Shown one piece after another: positions 16,188 to 24,346 of a DNA stretch of 50,584 bases. Below the pieces are notes generated by a model. The model was not told where the DNA came from, made no database searches, and saw only the letters and a program-made list of their open reading frames with translations. This stretch comes from an uncultured Porphyromonadaceae bacterium. Its GTDB lineage: Bacteria; Bacteroidota; Bacteroidia; Bacteroidales; Muribaculaceae. Every line of letters begins with the position of its first letter. Position 1 is the first letter of the stretch. Position numbers and translations under genes: made by a program. The stretch is from contig CANPGB010000006.1 of the NCBI GenBank assembly GCA_947573485.1, positions 1 through 50,584 of the forward strand. The letters are read 5' to 3'.

Positions 16188-17233
16188 TTCGCGTTCTCCT
16201 TTTTAGATTTGGAAGATTCTTCCTTGTTGAAGAAGTTGATACCTTTGAGCCAGCTGATCTTGCGGTCGACGATAAAGATGTCGATAAGCAGGAATAAGAA
16301 GGCAAGGAAGGCGAAAGTGGGGAATTGCTCGGCACCGGCTGTGTACTGCACGGTGCTGAACTCCGATTTCTGCAGTTTGTCGAGCTGAGTTTCAAGGTCG
16401 GAGAGTGCCGAGGGCGAAGCTCCGTTGACATATATGCCGTTGCCGGCCTTGGCAATTTCGGAGGCGAGGTTTTCGTTAAGAGCCGTAATCACGGGGGTGC
16501 CTTCGGTGGTGGTGAAGCCCGGCAGAAGGGCGCCCTGGGGTGTTCCGAGACCGATAACATCAATCTGTATACCGTTTTCAGCGGCCAGGCGGGCAGTCTC
16601 TATTGCGGCACCTTCATGGTCTTCGGCGTCGGTAATGAGGATTATGGCTTTGTGCATATCCTCGGCGGGCGAGAAGCCGTTCATCGCCATTTTTATGGCG
16701 CTTGCTATGTCGGTACCCTGGTATGCAATCTGCGAGGGGGCAAGCTCGTTGAGATACATCTTGGCAGTGTAGAAATCGGCTGTGAGAGGCAGCTGCATTT
16801 TCGATTGCCCTGCGAAAATCACGAGGCCAACCTTATCGTTGTCGAGACGGTCGACAAGCTTTTCGAGAAGCAGACGCGCGCGGTCGAGGCGGATAACACC
16901 GTCGGGGCGGTCGGTCGATGAGGCAAGCATCGAGTTGGAGACGTCGAAAGCAATCATAACCTCAATGCCGGCCGAGGTCTCCTGCTGTTCCTTTGCTCCC
17001 GAGCGCGGGCGTGCTGTCATTATAACGAGAGCTATGAGGGCGAGCACGGCAAGGGTGGTCTTGATTGCAGGAGTATATCGTGATGCATCGGGCATGAGGG
17101 CTGCCACAACATCGGGGCGGCCGAAACGGCGGAGCTTGGCCCTGCGCGACGCTCGCGCCGCAATGAAGAGCAGCACGAATACCGGCACGAGAAGCAGCAG
17201 GTAGAGATATTTGGGATGTGCGAAATCAAACAT
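16184..17233 (-). CDS. batB: BatB: von Willebrand factor A membrane protein
   Basis: A 349-residue protein with a first membrane helix at 9-26 and a second around 58-74. A vWA domain carries the metal-ion-dependent adhesion motif DVSNS (97-101), with later Thr and Asp residues (TDIASAIKMA and ILITDAEDHEGA). A C-terminal membrane helix follows (FAFLAFLFLLIDIFIVD). The domain faces the periplasm. It pairs with BatA (13 bases upstream) and BatC (four-base overlap). Confidence 0.92.
   Translation of the reverse strand: MFDFAHPKYLYLLLLVPVFVLLFIAARASRRAKLRRFGRPDVVAALMPDASRYTPAIKTTLAVLALIALVIMTARPRSGAKEQQETSAGIEVMIAFDVSNSMLASSTDRPDGVIRLDRARLLLEKLVDRLDNDKVGLVIFAGQSKMQLPLTADFYTAKMYLNELAPSQIAYQGTDIASAIKMAMNGFSPAEDMHKAIILITDAEDHEGAAIETARLAAENGIQIDVIGLGTPQGALLPGFTTTEGTPVITALNENLASEIAKAGNGIYVNGASPSALSDLETQLDKLQKSEFSTVQYTAGAEQFPTFAFLAFLFLLIDIFIVDRKISWLKGINFFNKEESSKSKKENAK
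16196..16201 (-). promoter_or_regulatory. Shine-Dalgarno site of batC (unusual)
   Basis: AAGGAG on the minus strand lies eight bases before the batC ATG, inside the last codons of batB. Spacing and sequence are the same as for hpf. It probably helps re-initiation at the batB-batC overlap. Confidence 0.6.
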
Positions 17234-17246
17234 GGCGGGTCATCGG

Positions 17247-18233
17247 TTAGGGTATTGTGCGCAGCACCGTCTGGCGCAGTACAAATTCGAGTGTGAAGCA
17301 GGCGAGAGCAATCCATGCCCAGAGAGCGTAGTTGTCTTCGGTGTGCGAGAAGTGGCGCACATCCATCTGCGTTTTCTCGAGGGCATCTATTTCGGCGAAC
17401 ACTTCTTCGAGCACGCGGTTGCCAGTGGCACGGAAATATTTGCCGCCGGTGTTGTCGGCGATGGTGCGGAGGGTGTTCTCGTCGATGACAACGGGTTGTT
17501 GCTGGAACTCTATGCGGCCTGTGAGAGTGCGCACGGGGTAGGGCGCGCTGCCGTTGGTGCCTATACCTATTGTGTAGATTTTGACTCCGAGTTCCTTGGC
17601 GACCTCGGCGGCGGTGAGCGGTGCCACCACGCCGGTGTTGTTGGAGCCGTCGGTGAGGAGTATTATACTTTTGCTCTTGGCTTTACCTTCTTTGAGGCGG
17701 TTGAGCGAAGTGGCGATGCCGTCGCCTATGGCAGTACCGTCTTCAAGCACGTTCATGTCGAGCGACTGGAGGTACTGCAGAAGCTGTGCGCGGTCAACTG
17801 TCATAGGCACGCCCGTGAGGCTTTCTCCGGCAAAGATTACGATGCCTATGTTATCGCTCTCGCGGCCCGAGATAAACTTGGCGGCCACTTCTTTTGCTGC
17901 GTTGAAGCGGTCGGGGTCGAAGTCGCGTGCGAGCATCGACGATGAAACGTCGAGTGCAAGCACAATGTCGGTACCCTCGGTAGAGGTGGTGCGCCAGCTG
18001 TCGCGCTCCTGGGGGCGTGCCATTATTATAATGAGGCAGGCGAGGGTTGCCATGCGCAGCGCGAAGAGCACATGGCGCAGATATTGCTTCCACGACCTCG
18101 GCAGCGAGTCGAAGGGGCGCGTTGTAGAGAGCGCCATTGTGGCATGGCTGTTGCGCTGTTTCAGCACGTACCACACCACCAGCGGCACAATCAGCAGGAG
18201 GGTCCAGAGGAAATTAGGGTGTGCGAAATGCAT
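17247..18233 (-). CDS. batA: BatA: von Willebrand factor A membrane protein
   Basis: About 328 residues from the ATG at 18233. A TTG two codons upstream would overlap the previous stop. It has membrane helices at about 8-24 and 54-72. The vWA domain has a complete MIDAS motif DVSSS (95-99), a Thr in GTAIGDGIATS and an Asp in IILLTDGSNNTG. A C-terminal membrane helix follows (WAWIALACFTLEFVL). It is the first of the two vWA proteins of the operon and closely resembles BatB. A metal-dependent chaperone-like partnership with MoxR is known for this class in general. Confidence 0.92.
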   Translation of the reverse strand: MHFAHPNFLWTLLLIVPLVVWYVLKQRNSHATMALSTTRPFDSLPRSWKQYLRHVLFALRMATLACLIIIMARPQERDSWRTTSTEGTDIVLALDVSSSMLARDFDPDRFNAAKEVAAKFISGRESDNIGIVIFAGESLTGVPMTVDRAQLLQYLQSLDMNVLEDGTAIGDGIATSLNRLKEGKAKSKSIILLTDGSNNTGVVAPLTAAEVAKELGVKIYTIGIGTNGSAPYPVRTLTGRIEFQQQPVVIDENTLRTIADNTGGKYFRATGNRVLEEVFAEIDALEKTQMDVRHFSHTEDNYALWAWIALACFTLEFVLRQTVLRTIP

Positions 18234-18235
18234 CG

Positions 18236-19240
18236 TCAATTCTTAGTGCTTGTTTTAGTGGTTGTTTTGTCGTTGCCTTCAGTGGCTTCGGGCTCAGGCT
18301 CGGGAGCGGGTTTTGTCTGCTCCACAAAGCTTGTAGCGCGGGCGAAAGCCTTTATATTGTCGTCGGGCAGCGGTCGTACTTTCGCGAACTTCACGAAGTC
18401 GGCTATAGAGAGCACGGCGCGCATCTCGTCGGCAGTCATGCGGGTTGCGGGGTTGGCGCGCAGAGCCTTGACAATCTGTGTGGAGGTCATCTCCATGGCG
18501 TTGATGCCGAAGCGCCCGTCGAGATACTGGCGAAGGATGTCGACAAGTTCGGTATAGTATTCCTTCTCGTGACCGCTCTCTGCGAGGTTGCGTGAGCGCA
18601 GAGTGTTGAGGCGCGAGATAGCGAGCTCGTAAGGCGGCACGGGCGGATTGCGGCGAAGTTCGGCTGTTTCTTTGGTCTTCTTGAAGAATCGCAGGCATAC
18701 AAACACGGCGGCAAGGGCTGCGATGGCTGCCACGACCCATATGAGCCAATCGGGGATATAGTCGTACCAGCGGCTTGCAGGCGAAACTATGCTCTCCATT
18801 GGGTTTATAGTCTCGAGCGAGTCAACATCTACGGGCAGAACCTTGAAAGTCACCACGTTCGAGAAAGCCGTGTCGGCTCCGGGAGCTGTGAGCACGGCAA
18901 ATGGCGGAAGCGTTACCGTGCCGGGGTCGAAAGCCTGGATAGTGAAGTTGAAGTCGATTTTGCGGCGGCCGTCGGCAATCACCGAGGAGCTGTCGGATGC
19001 CACAACATCAACACCGTTGAAAGGAAGATAGTCGACTCCGGGGGTCATCACGGGAAAATCGATTAGCTGCGCGGGCGATGAGGCAGGCATGTCGACCGTC
19101 ACACGCAGGGCGTTGCGGTCGCCCATGAGCATCACGGCACTGTCAGCGGCGGCCTTGATTGAGATGCCCGGAGCGGCGGCTGCAACTTGGGCGGCTGCGA
19201 GCGCCGATATTATTAATATGTGTCGAAACGGCCTTTTCAT
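18236..19240 (-). CDS. DUF4381-like bat operon membrane protein
   Basis: About 334 residues from the ATG at 19240, which follows the DUF58 stop by seven bases. A longer frame to 19294 would run into DUF58. A signal peptide is followed by a BatD-like beta domain (SAVMLMGDRNALRVTVDMP, FNFTIQAFDPGTVTLPPFAV). One transmembrane helix follows (YIPDWLIWVVAAIAALAAVF) and then a helical cytosolic part resembling DUF4381 (YTELVDILRQYLDGRFGINAMEMT). This gene sits between DUF58 and batA in many Bacteroidales and is usually left unnamed. It probably scaffolds the vWA proteins. Confidence 0.75.
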   Translation of the reverse strand: MKRPFRHILIISALAAAQVAAAAPGISIKAAADSAVMLMGDRNALRVTVDMPASSPAQLIDFPVMTPGVDYLPFNGVDVVASDSSSVIADGRRKIDFNFTIQAFDPGTVTLPPFAVLTAPGADTAFSNVVTFKVLPVDVDSLETINPMESIVSPASRWYDYIPDWLIWVVAAIAALAAVFVCLRFFKKTKETAELRRNPPVPPYELAISRLNTLRSRNLAESGHEKEYYTELVDILRQYLDGRFGINAMEMTSTQIVKALRANPATRMTADEMRAVLSIADFVKFAKVRPLPDDNIKAFARATSFVEQTKPAPEPEPEATEGNDKTTTKTSTKN

Positions 19241-19247
19241 ACTTCTG

Positions 19248-20123
19248 TCATACTGCTGAGCGGTTTTTAAATAGCCCCATGAGAGCACGCACATAGTCTT
19301 CGTCGGTAGCTACTGAGGCAAAGTCGACGCGCGTGCTGCGCAGGGTTGTGGCCATTTGCTGCTGACGGTCGTACCACCAGCGGCTGTAGGCCTTGCGGGT
19401 TTTCGCCGACGAGGTATCTACCCAGCGTGTGCGTCCGGTCTCGAGGTCGGCTATGCGCATCAGTCCCATGTCGGGCATCTCTCCGTCGCGCTTGTCGTAG
19501 ACCTGTATTGCCATGACGTCGTGGCGAGAGACGGCCACACTGAGAGGGGTGCGGTAGTCGGAGCTGTCGATGAAGTCGGAGATAAGGAACATGGTGCAAC
19601 GGCGCTTGAGGGCGTCGCTGAAATAGCGCACTGCCTGTGCGATGTCGGTGCCGGGGCTCTCGGGGGTGAAATCGAGGAGCTCGCGGATGAGGAAGAGGAT
19701 GTGTTTGCGTCCTTTCTTGGGGGTAATGAACTTCTCGACGTGGTCGGAGAAGAATATGGCGCCGATTTTATCGTTGTTCTGAATCGCCGAGAAGGCAATG
19801 GTGGCGGCTATCTCGGCAATCATCTCGCGCTTCTCGGGGCCTACGGCGCCGAAGTTTCGCGAGGCGGAGACGTCGACAAGCAGCATGACCGTGAGCTCGC
19901 GTTCCTCTTCGTAAACCTTTACGTAGGGGTGGTTATGGCGTGCGGTCACGTTCCAGTCTATGTCGCGGATATCATCGCCGTACTGGTACTCGCGCACCTC
20001 CGAGAACATCATGCCGCGGCCTTTGAAGGCCGAGTGGTATTCGCCGGCGAAGATGTTCTGCGAGAGTCCGCGGGTTTTGATTTCTATCTTGCGAACCTTT
20101 TTAATCAGTTCATTTGAATCCAT
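19248..20123 (-). CDS. DUF58 family protein of the MoxR-bat system
   Basis: A 291-residue cytosolic protein. The DUF58 signature DIRDIDWNVTARHNHPYVKVYEEERE lies near residues 51-76 (shown here only to mark its place) and is followed by the vWA-like strand LLVDVSASRNFG (DVSAS 84-88). Further motifs are TDIAQAVRYFSDAL and LISDFIDSSDY. DUF58 genes are almost always beside moxR; the product is thought to be a client or adaptor of the MoxR ATPase. The gene lies 28 bases after moxR and is followed directly by the DUF4381-like gene. Confidence 0.92.
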   Translation of the reverse strand: MDSNELIKKVRKIEIKTRGLSQNIFAGEYHSAFKGRGMMFSEVREYQYGDDIRDIDWNVTARHNHPYVKVYEEERELTVMLLVDVSASRNFGAVGPEKREMIAEIAATIAFSAIQNNDKIGAIFFSDHVEKFITPKKGRKHILFLIRELLDFTPESPGTDIAQAVRYFSDALKRRCTMFLISDFIDSSDYRTPLSVAVSRHDVMAIQVYDKRDGEMPDMGLMRIADLETGRTRWVDTSSAKTRKAYSRWWYDRQQQMATTLRSTRVDFASVATDEDYVRALMGLFKNRSAV

Positions 20124-20151
20124 AAAGGGTGATGTTTAGAACGGCTTGTTA

Positions 20152-21147
20152 TCAGGGCACCTGAACCTTGTCGAGGATGTCGGTGATAATCATATCGGTG
20201 GTGAAGTTGTTGGCCTCGGCCTCGTAGGTGAGACCGATACGGTGGCGGAGCACATCGTGGCAAACCGAAATCACGTCTTCGGGAATCACGTAGCCACGCT
20301 GGTGCAGGAAGGCGTAGGCGCGGGCAGCTTTGGCAAGCGAGATAGAGGCACGGGGCGATGCACCGAAGGATATGTAGCTTGCGAGGTCGTCGAGGCCGTA
20401 TTCTTTGGGCGTACGGGTGGCGAATACGATATCGACAATGTAACGCTCGATTTTTTCGTCAACGTAAATCTGCTCAACCACTTTCTGAGCCTCGGTAACC
20501 TCCGAGGGTTTGAGCACGGGCACCACGGGGCGCTCTTCGCGGGCGATGTTCATGCGGATAATCTCGCGTTCCTCGTCCTTCGAGGGATAGCCGATTACCA
20601 CTTTCATAAGGAAACGGTCGACCTGCGCCTCGGGCAGGGGATAGGTACCCTCCTGTTCAACAGGGTTCTGGGTAGCCATAACGAGGAAGGGCTTGTCGAG
20701 GGGGAAGGTGTTGTCGCCGATAGTCACCTGGCGCTCCTGCATCGCTTCGAGGAGAGCCGACTGCACCTTTGCCGGGGCACGGTTGATTTCGTCGGCGAGG
20801 ACGAAGTTTGCGAAGATAGGGCCCTTCTTAACCTGGAAAGTCTCGTTCTTGACGCTGTAGATCATGGTGCCTATAACGTCGGCAGGGAGAAGGTCGGGGG
20901 TGAACTGTATACGGCTGTATTTTGCGTCGATGAGCTGTGCAAGGGTCTTGATAGCGAGGGTCTTGGCAAGGCCGGGGACACCTTCGAGGAGCACGTGCCC
21001 GTTGGCGAGCATGGCTATAAGAAGGCTTTCAACAAGGTGTTTCTGACCGACGATAGTCTGGTCCATGCCATGTGTCACAAGTGTTATAAAGTCGCTTTTG
21101 CTTGCTACTAACTCGTTGAGTTGGCGAATATTGACGCTGTCGCTCAT
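20152..21147 (-). CDS. moxR: MoxR-type AAA+ ATPase, first gene of the bat operon
   Basis: A 331-residue ATPase with Walker A GVPGLAKT (56-63), Walker B VLADEINRA (116-124), sensor 1 ATQNPVEQEGTYPLPEAQ and the sensor 2/lid helices ASPRASISLAKAARA. MoxR enzymes act as chaperones that insert metal or help assemble vWA-containing partners. Seven genes follow on the same strand with gaps of at most about 40 bases (two with overlaps), so this heads one long operon. A -7 element (TAATTTTG) lies about 90 bases upstream. Confidence 0.95.
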   Translation of the reverse strand: MSDSVNIRQLNELVASKSDFITLVTHGMDQTIVGQKHLVESLLIAMLANGHVLLEGVPGLAKTLAIKTLAQLIDAKYSRIQFTPDLLPADVIGTMIYSVKNETFQVKKGPIFANFVLADEINRAPAKVQSALLEAMQERQVTIGDNTFPLDKPFLVMATQNPVEQEGTYPLPEAQVDRFLMKVVIGYPSKDEEREIIRMNIAREERPVVPVLKPSEVTEAQKVVEQIYVDEKIERYIVDIVFATRTPKEYGLDDLASYISFGASPRASISLAKAARAYAFLHQRGYVIPEDVISVCHDVLRHRIGLTYEAEANNFTTDMIITDILDKVQVP

Positions 21148-21238
21148 AGTGATGTTTCGTTATATTTCAGGGTTGTTGTTATTCTTTTCCGGTGTGATGA
21201 TATAAGGCGGGGATACTATTCCGGCCTATTTAACACTA

Positions 21239-21246
21239 CAAAATTA
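21239..21246 (-). promoter_or_regulatory. -7 element of the bat operon
   Basis: TAATTTTG on the minus strand, about 92 bases upstream of moxR, fits TAnnTTTG. No TTTG stands 20 bases further out, so this is a half match. The 246-base gap between moxR and the divergent gene holds one such element for each direction and otherwise A/T-rich sequence. Confidence 0.45.
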
Positions 21247-21362
21247 CTACTATAACAATTAATATCTCTAAAAGGAATGTTAATTTTATCTATTAAGTCT
21301 TTAGCCTCGCGGGCTTTTAAAGTTTTTTATACTTGCCTCCGTCAAGGTTCGCGGGTAATTAG

Positions 21363-21370
21363 TATCTTTG
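21363..21370 (+). promoter_or_regulatory. -7 element of the GldB-like gene
   Basis: TATCTTTG on the plus strand fits TAnnTTTG, 23 bases before the ATG at 21394. The closest upstream TTG (21333-21335) is a little too far away, so only the -7 half is convincing. Confidence 0.55.
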
Positions 21371-21393
21371 CAAGTTGAACAGCACACATAACG

Positions 21394-22359
21394 ATGAGAA
21401 AAACACTTTTATTACCCGTTTTGCTTGTGGTTGCGGCTCTGTCGTGCAACCGTTCTTCTGAGGAGGAATATGCCCCGGCCGAGATTTCCGACCTTGCAGC
21501 GCTCATGGCCGACTACAATAACATCGATACGGCATCGAGGCTCGCTTTCATAGACTCCTGCCGCCCCGAGGCTGTGGCTTTCTTCAAGGCCATCGCAGAA
21601 GAAGATACCCTCGACGACGCTCTTGCTTCGGCATGGTCGGCCTCGCTTGCCGTTGCCGTTTTCACTCCAGCCGCCGACAGTGTTTTTCCCACTCTCGACC
21701 CGCTCCGCGAGCAACTCGGCCATATCCTTGGCGAGGCTGCCGACGAGGGTCTTGAATTGCCACGCCGCCGCTATGCGGCAGTGGTTTACGGCAGGCCCGA
21801 GGCCGTCCTTTTTGTAGACTCTGTAGCTCTAATCGCCCTCAATCATTTTCTCGGGGCCGAGTATCCCGGATACTCGCGTTGGCCTGCGTACCGCCGACTT
21901 GAGAAGGAGCCTGCCAATCTGCCATATTACCTTGCCGAAGCTCTTGTAGCCCAGGCCTATCCTTACCAAGCAGAGGGCTCCGATGCCACGCTTATGTCGC
22001 ACTTGCTTTATCAAGGCGCGCTGGCAAAGGCCAAACTCGCCATAGTGCCCCGGGCAGAGGTGCGCGGTGTCCTGGAATATAATGCCGAAGATTTTGCATG
22101 GATAGAGGAGAACAAAGACCGTCTGTGGGCCGAGCTCGTGGCCTCAGGCTTGCTCTTCGATACCTCAGAGAGCACGGCAGCCCGTTTTGTGGCGCCGTCG
22201 CCTGCTGTTCGCGACCTCCCTTCAATCTATCCCGGACGTATCGGGCGCTATGTAGGTCTGAAGCTCGTTGAAGATTACCTACGCAACAATCCCGACGCCA
22301 CACTCTCCTTTCTGCTCTCGCCCGGGTTCTACACAGCGCAGCATCAACTCACTCCGTAA
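21394..22359 (+). CDS. GldB-like lipoprotein
   Basis: A 321-residue lipoprotein (lipobox ALSC, Cys18). It resembles GldB, the gliding-motility lipoprotein, in three blocks: LNHFLGAEYPGYSRWPAYRR, LMSHLLYQGALAKAKLAIVP and YPGRIGRYVGLKLVEDYLRNNP. The block LMSHLLYQG sits where related peptidases carry a zinc HExxH motif, but here Glu and the second His are missing, so it is unlikely to be a peptidase. No gldC, gldA or other motility gene is present. A GH97 gene follows 17 bases later on the same strand. Confidence 0.7.
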   Translation: MRKTLLLPVLLVVAALSCNRSSEEEYAPAEISDLAALMADYNNIDTASRLAFIDSCRPEAVAFFKAIAEEDTLDDALASAWSASLAVAVFTPAADSVFPTLDPLREQLGHILGEAADEGLELPRRRYAAVVYGRPEAVLFVDSVALIALNHFLGAEYPGYSRWPAYRRLEKEPANLPYYLAEALVAQAYPYQAEGSDATLMSHLLYQGALAKAKLAIVPRAEVRGVLEYNAEDFAWIEENKDRLWAELVASGLLFDTSESTAARFVAPSPAVRDLPSIYPGRIGRYVGLKLVEDYLRNNPDATLSFLLSPGFYTAQHQLTP

Positions 22360-22376
22360 ACACATCTTTAAATTCT

Positions 22377-24344
22377 ATGAAACAACTGACTGTTACACTT
22401 TTATCTATCGCTTTTTCGGTTGCCCCTCTTATGGCAGGCTACCATGTGGCCTCGCCCGACGGACGCTTGTGTCTGAGTGTCGATACCGATGCGGCCGGAG
22501 TGCTCCGATACAGCGTCGAGCGCGACGGCGTCACTGTGCTCAACCCCTCGCGCCTTGGCATGCTTACCAGTGGCGCAGAACCGTTTGCCGACGGCTTCAC
22601 GATTAAAAATGCCACCTATAAGGATATTGATGAGACGTGGCCAACGGTGTGGGGTGAGGAAGACTCTATCCGTAATAATTGCCGCGAGATGCGCCTCGAC
22701 CTCGTGCAGGGAGGACGCGACCTTGCCGTGGTATTCCGCGTATTCAACGACGGTCTCGGCTTCCGATATGAGTTTCCGCGCCAGCCCGGTCTCGGCGATT
22801 TCACTATTACCGACGAGCTCACCGAGTTCGCTTTCCCCGAAAGCCACACCTCATGGTCGATACCTGCCGAAAAGGTAAACTATTACGAGGGGATTTACAG
22901 GCAACTGCCTCTCGACAGCATAGGCACCGCCAGCACTCCCGTGACAATTGCGGGCGACGGGCTGTATATGGCTCTGCACGAGGCCAATCTCACCGACTAT
23001 GCGGCGATGAACGTCACGGCAACTCCCGGCAGCCCCGTGCTCAAAGCCTCGCTCACGCCATGGTCAACTGGCGAACTCGTGTTTGTAACCGACGTGAGGC
23101 ACTCGCCGTGGCGAACTCTTATCGTTACCGAATCGCTGCCAGATCTTATGCTGTCGCGCATAATGCTCAATCTCAACGAACCGTGTGCCATAGAAGATAC
23201 CTCGTGGATACTGCCTCAGCGCTATATAGGCATATGGTGGTGCTACCACCTCCGCAAGCTTACATGGGGTAATGGTGAGCGTCATGGCGCCACAACGGCT
23301 AACATGAAGCGGTATATCGACTTCGCCGCCCGCCATGGTTTCGGCGGCGTCCTCGCCGAGGGCTGGAACAAAGACTGGTGGACCTACGATTTCAGCTTCA
23401 CAGAACCTTACGACGACTTCGACACCGACTCGGTGTGCACCTATGGCCGTGAGCGCGGTGTGCAGTTTATATCGCATCATGAGACGGGGAGCAAGGTAGC
23501 CAACTATGAGGCGCAGCTCGACAGCGCTTTCGCCTACTGCCGCGACAAGGGCATACATTATGTGAAAACAGGCTACACCCACAAGTTGCTCGACGGTGCC
23601 GAGCGCCATTCGAGCCAGTTCGGCGTGCGCCATATGCGCAAGGTGCTCGAGACTGCCGCCCGCTATGGCGTGAATATTGATAACCATGAGCCCGTGATGC
23701 CAACAGGCCTGCAGCGCACCTGGCCGAACCTCATGACCCAAGAGGGTGTGCGCGGCCAGGAGTGGGATGCCTGGAACGTGGCCGGCGGCAACCAGCCCTC
23801 GCACACTGTGACGGTGCCTTTTACCCGCGGGCTCGCCGGGCCTATGGATTTCACTCCCGTGACTTTCAACTTCGATAATCCCGTGTTGCCGGGCACTCGT
23901 GTGTGTACCACGCTTGCAAAGCAGCTCGCCCTCTTCCTGATTCTTTATTCTCCGCTCCAGATGGCTTCCGATATGATAGAGAACTATGAGGCCAACCCAG
24001 GGCCGCTGGCCTTTGTGGAATCGTGTCCTACCGATTGGGCGCGCACGGTGTATCCGGAGGCTGAAATAGGCAAATTTATAACGGTTGCCCGCAAAGACCG
24101 CCACTCCGACGATTGGTTTGTGGCCGGAGCTACGGGCGACGATGCCCGCACGGCTCGTTTCTCACTTGATTTCCTGGACCCCGACTGCACTTACACGGCA
24201 ATAATTTACCGCGACGGCGAAGGGGCCGACTGGGAGACAAATCCTTATCCCGTGACTATAGAGCGACGCAAAGTAGATGCCTCTACCGTATTGGAAATCC
24301 CCGAGGCCCGCAGCGGAGGCTTCGCTATCAGACTGATGAAGTGA
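22377..24344 (+). CDS. GH97 glycoside hydrolase, probably alpha-glucosidase type
   Basis: A 655-residue secreted enzyme (signal peptide 1-20, ending PLMA). It has the N-terminal GH97 beta-sandwich (ASPDGRLCLSVDTDAAG), the catalytic barrel (WGNGERHGATTANMKRYIDFAARHG) and the C-terminal domain (RDGEGADWETNPYPVTI). In the active-site region it has KTGY (397-400) and a His-Glu pair (NHEP, Glu438). This resembles the inverting alpha-glucosidase branch (SusB-like) rather than the retaining branch, which has an Asp nucleophile (KVDF). GH97 enzymes split alpha-linked sugars. There is no SusC/SusD pair nearby, so it is an orphan enzyme. It ends two bases from the convergent gene. Confidence 0.85.
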   Translation: MKQLTVTLLSIAFSVAPLMAGYHVASPDGRLCLSVDTDAAGVLRYSVERDGVTVLNPSRLGMLTSGAEPFADGFTIKNATYKDIDETWPTVWGEEDSIRNNCREMRLDLVQGGRDLAVVFRVFNDGLGFRYEFPRQPGLGDFTITDELTEFAFPESHTSWSIPAEKVNYYEGIYRQLPLDSIGTASTPVTIAGDGLYMALHEANLTDYAAMNVTATPGSPVLKASLTPWSTGELVFVTDVRHSPWRTLIVTESLPDLMLSRIMLNLNEPCAIEDTSWILPQRYIGIWWCYHLRKLTWGNGERHGATTANMKRYIDFAARHGFGGVLAEGWNKDWWTYDFSFTEPYDDFDTDSVCTYGRERGVQFISHHETGSKVANYEAQLDSAFAYCRDKGIHYVKTGYTHKLLDGAERHSSQFGVRHMRKVLETAARYGVNIDNHEPVMPTGLQRTWPNLMTQEGVRGQEWDAWNVAGGNQPSHTVTVPFTRGLAGPMDFTPVTFNFDNPVLPGTRVCTTLAKQLALFLILYSPLQMASDMIENYEANPGPLAFVESCPTDWARTVYPEAEIGKFITVARKDRHSDDWFVAGATGDDARTARFSLDFLDPDCTYTAIIYRDGEGADWETNPYPVTIERRKVDASTVLEIPEARSGGFAIRLMK

Positions 24345-24346
24345 GC

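Noticed and set aside
22377-24344. The GH97 gene as part of a polysaccharide-utilisation locus
   Set aside because: No SusC/SusD pair, sensor or anti-sigma gene lies within the window around it.
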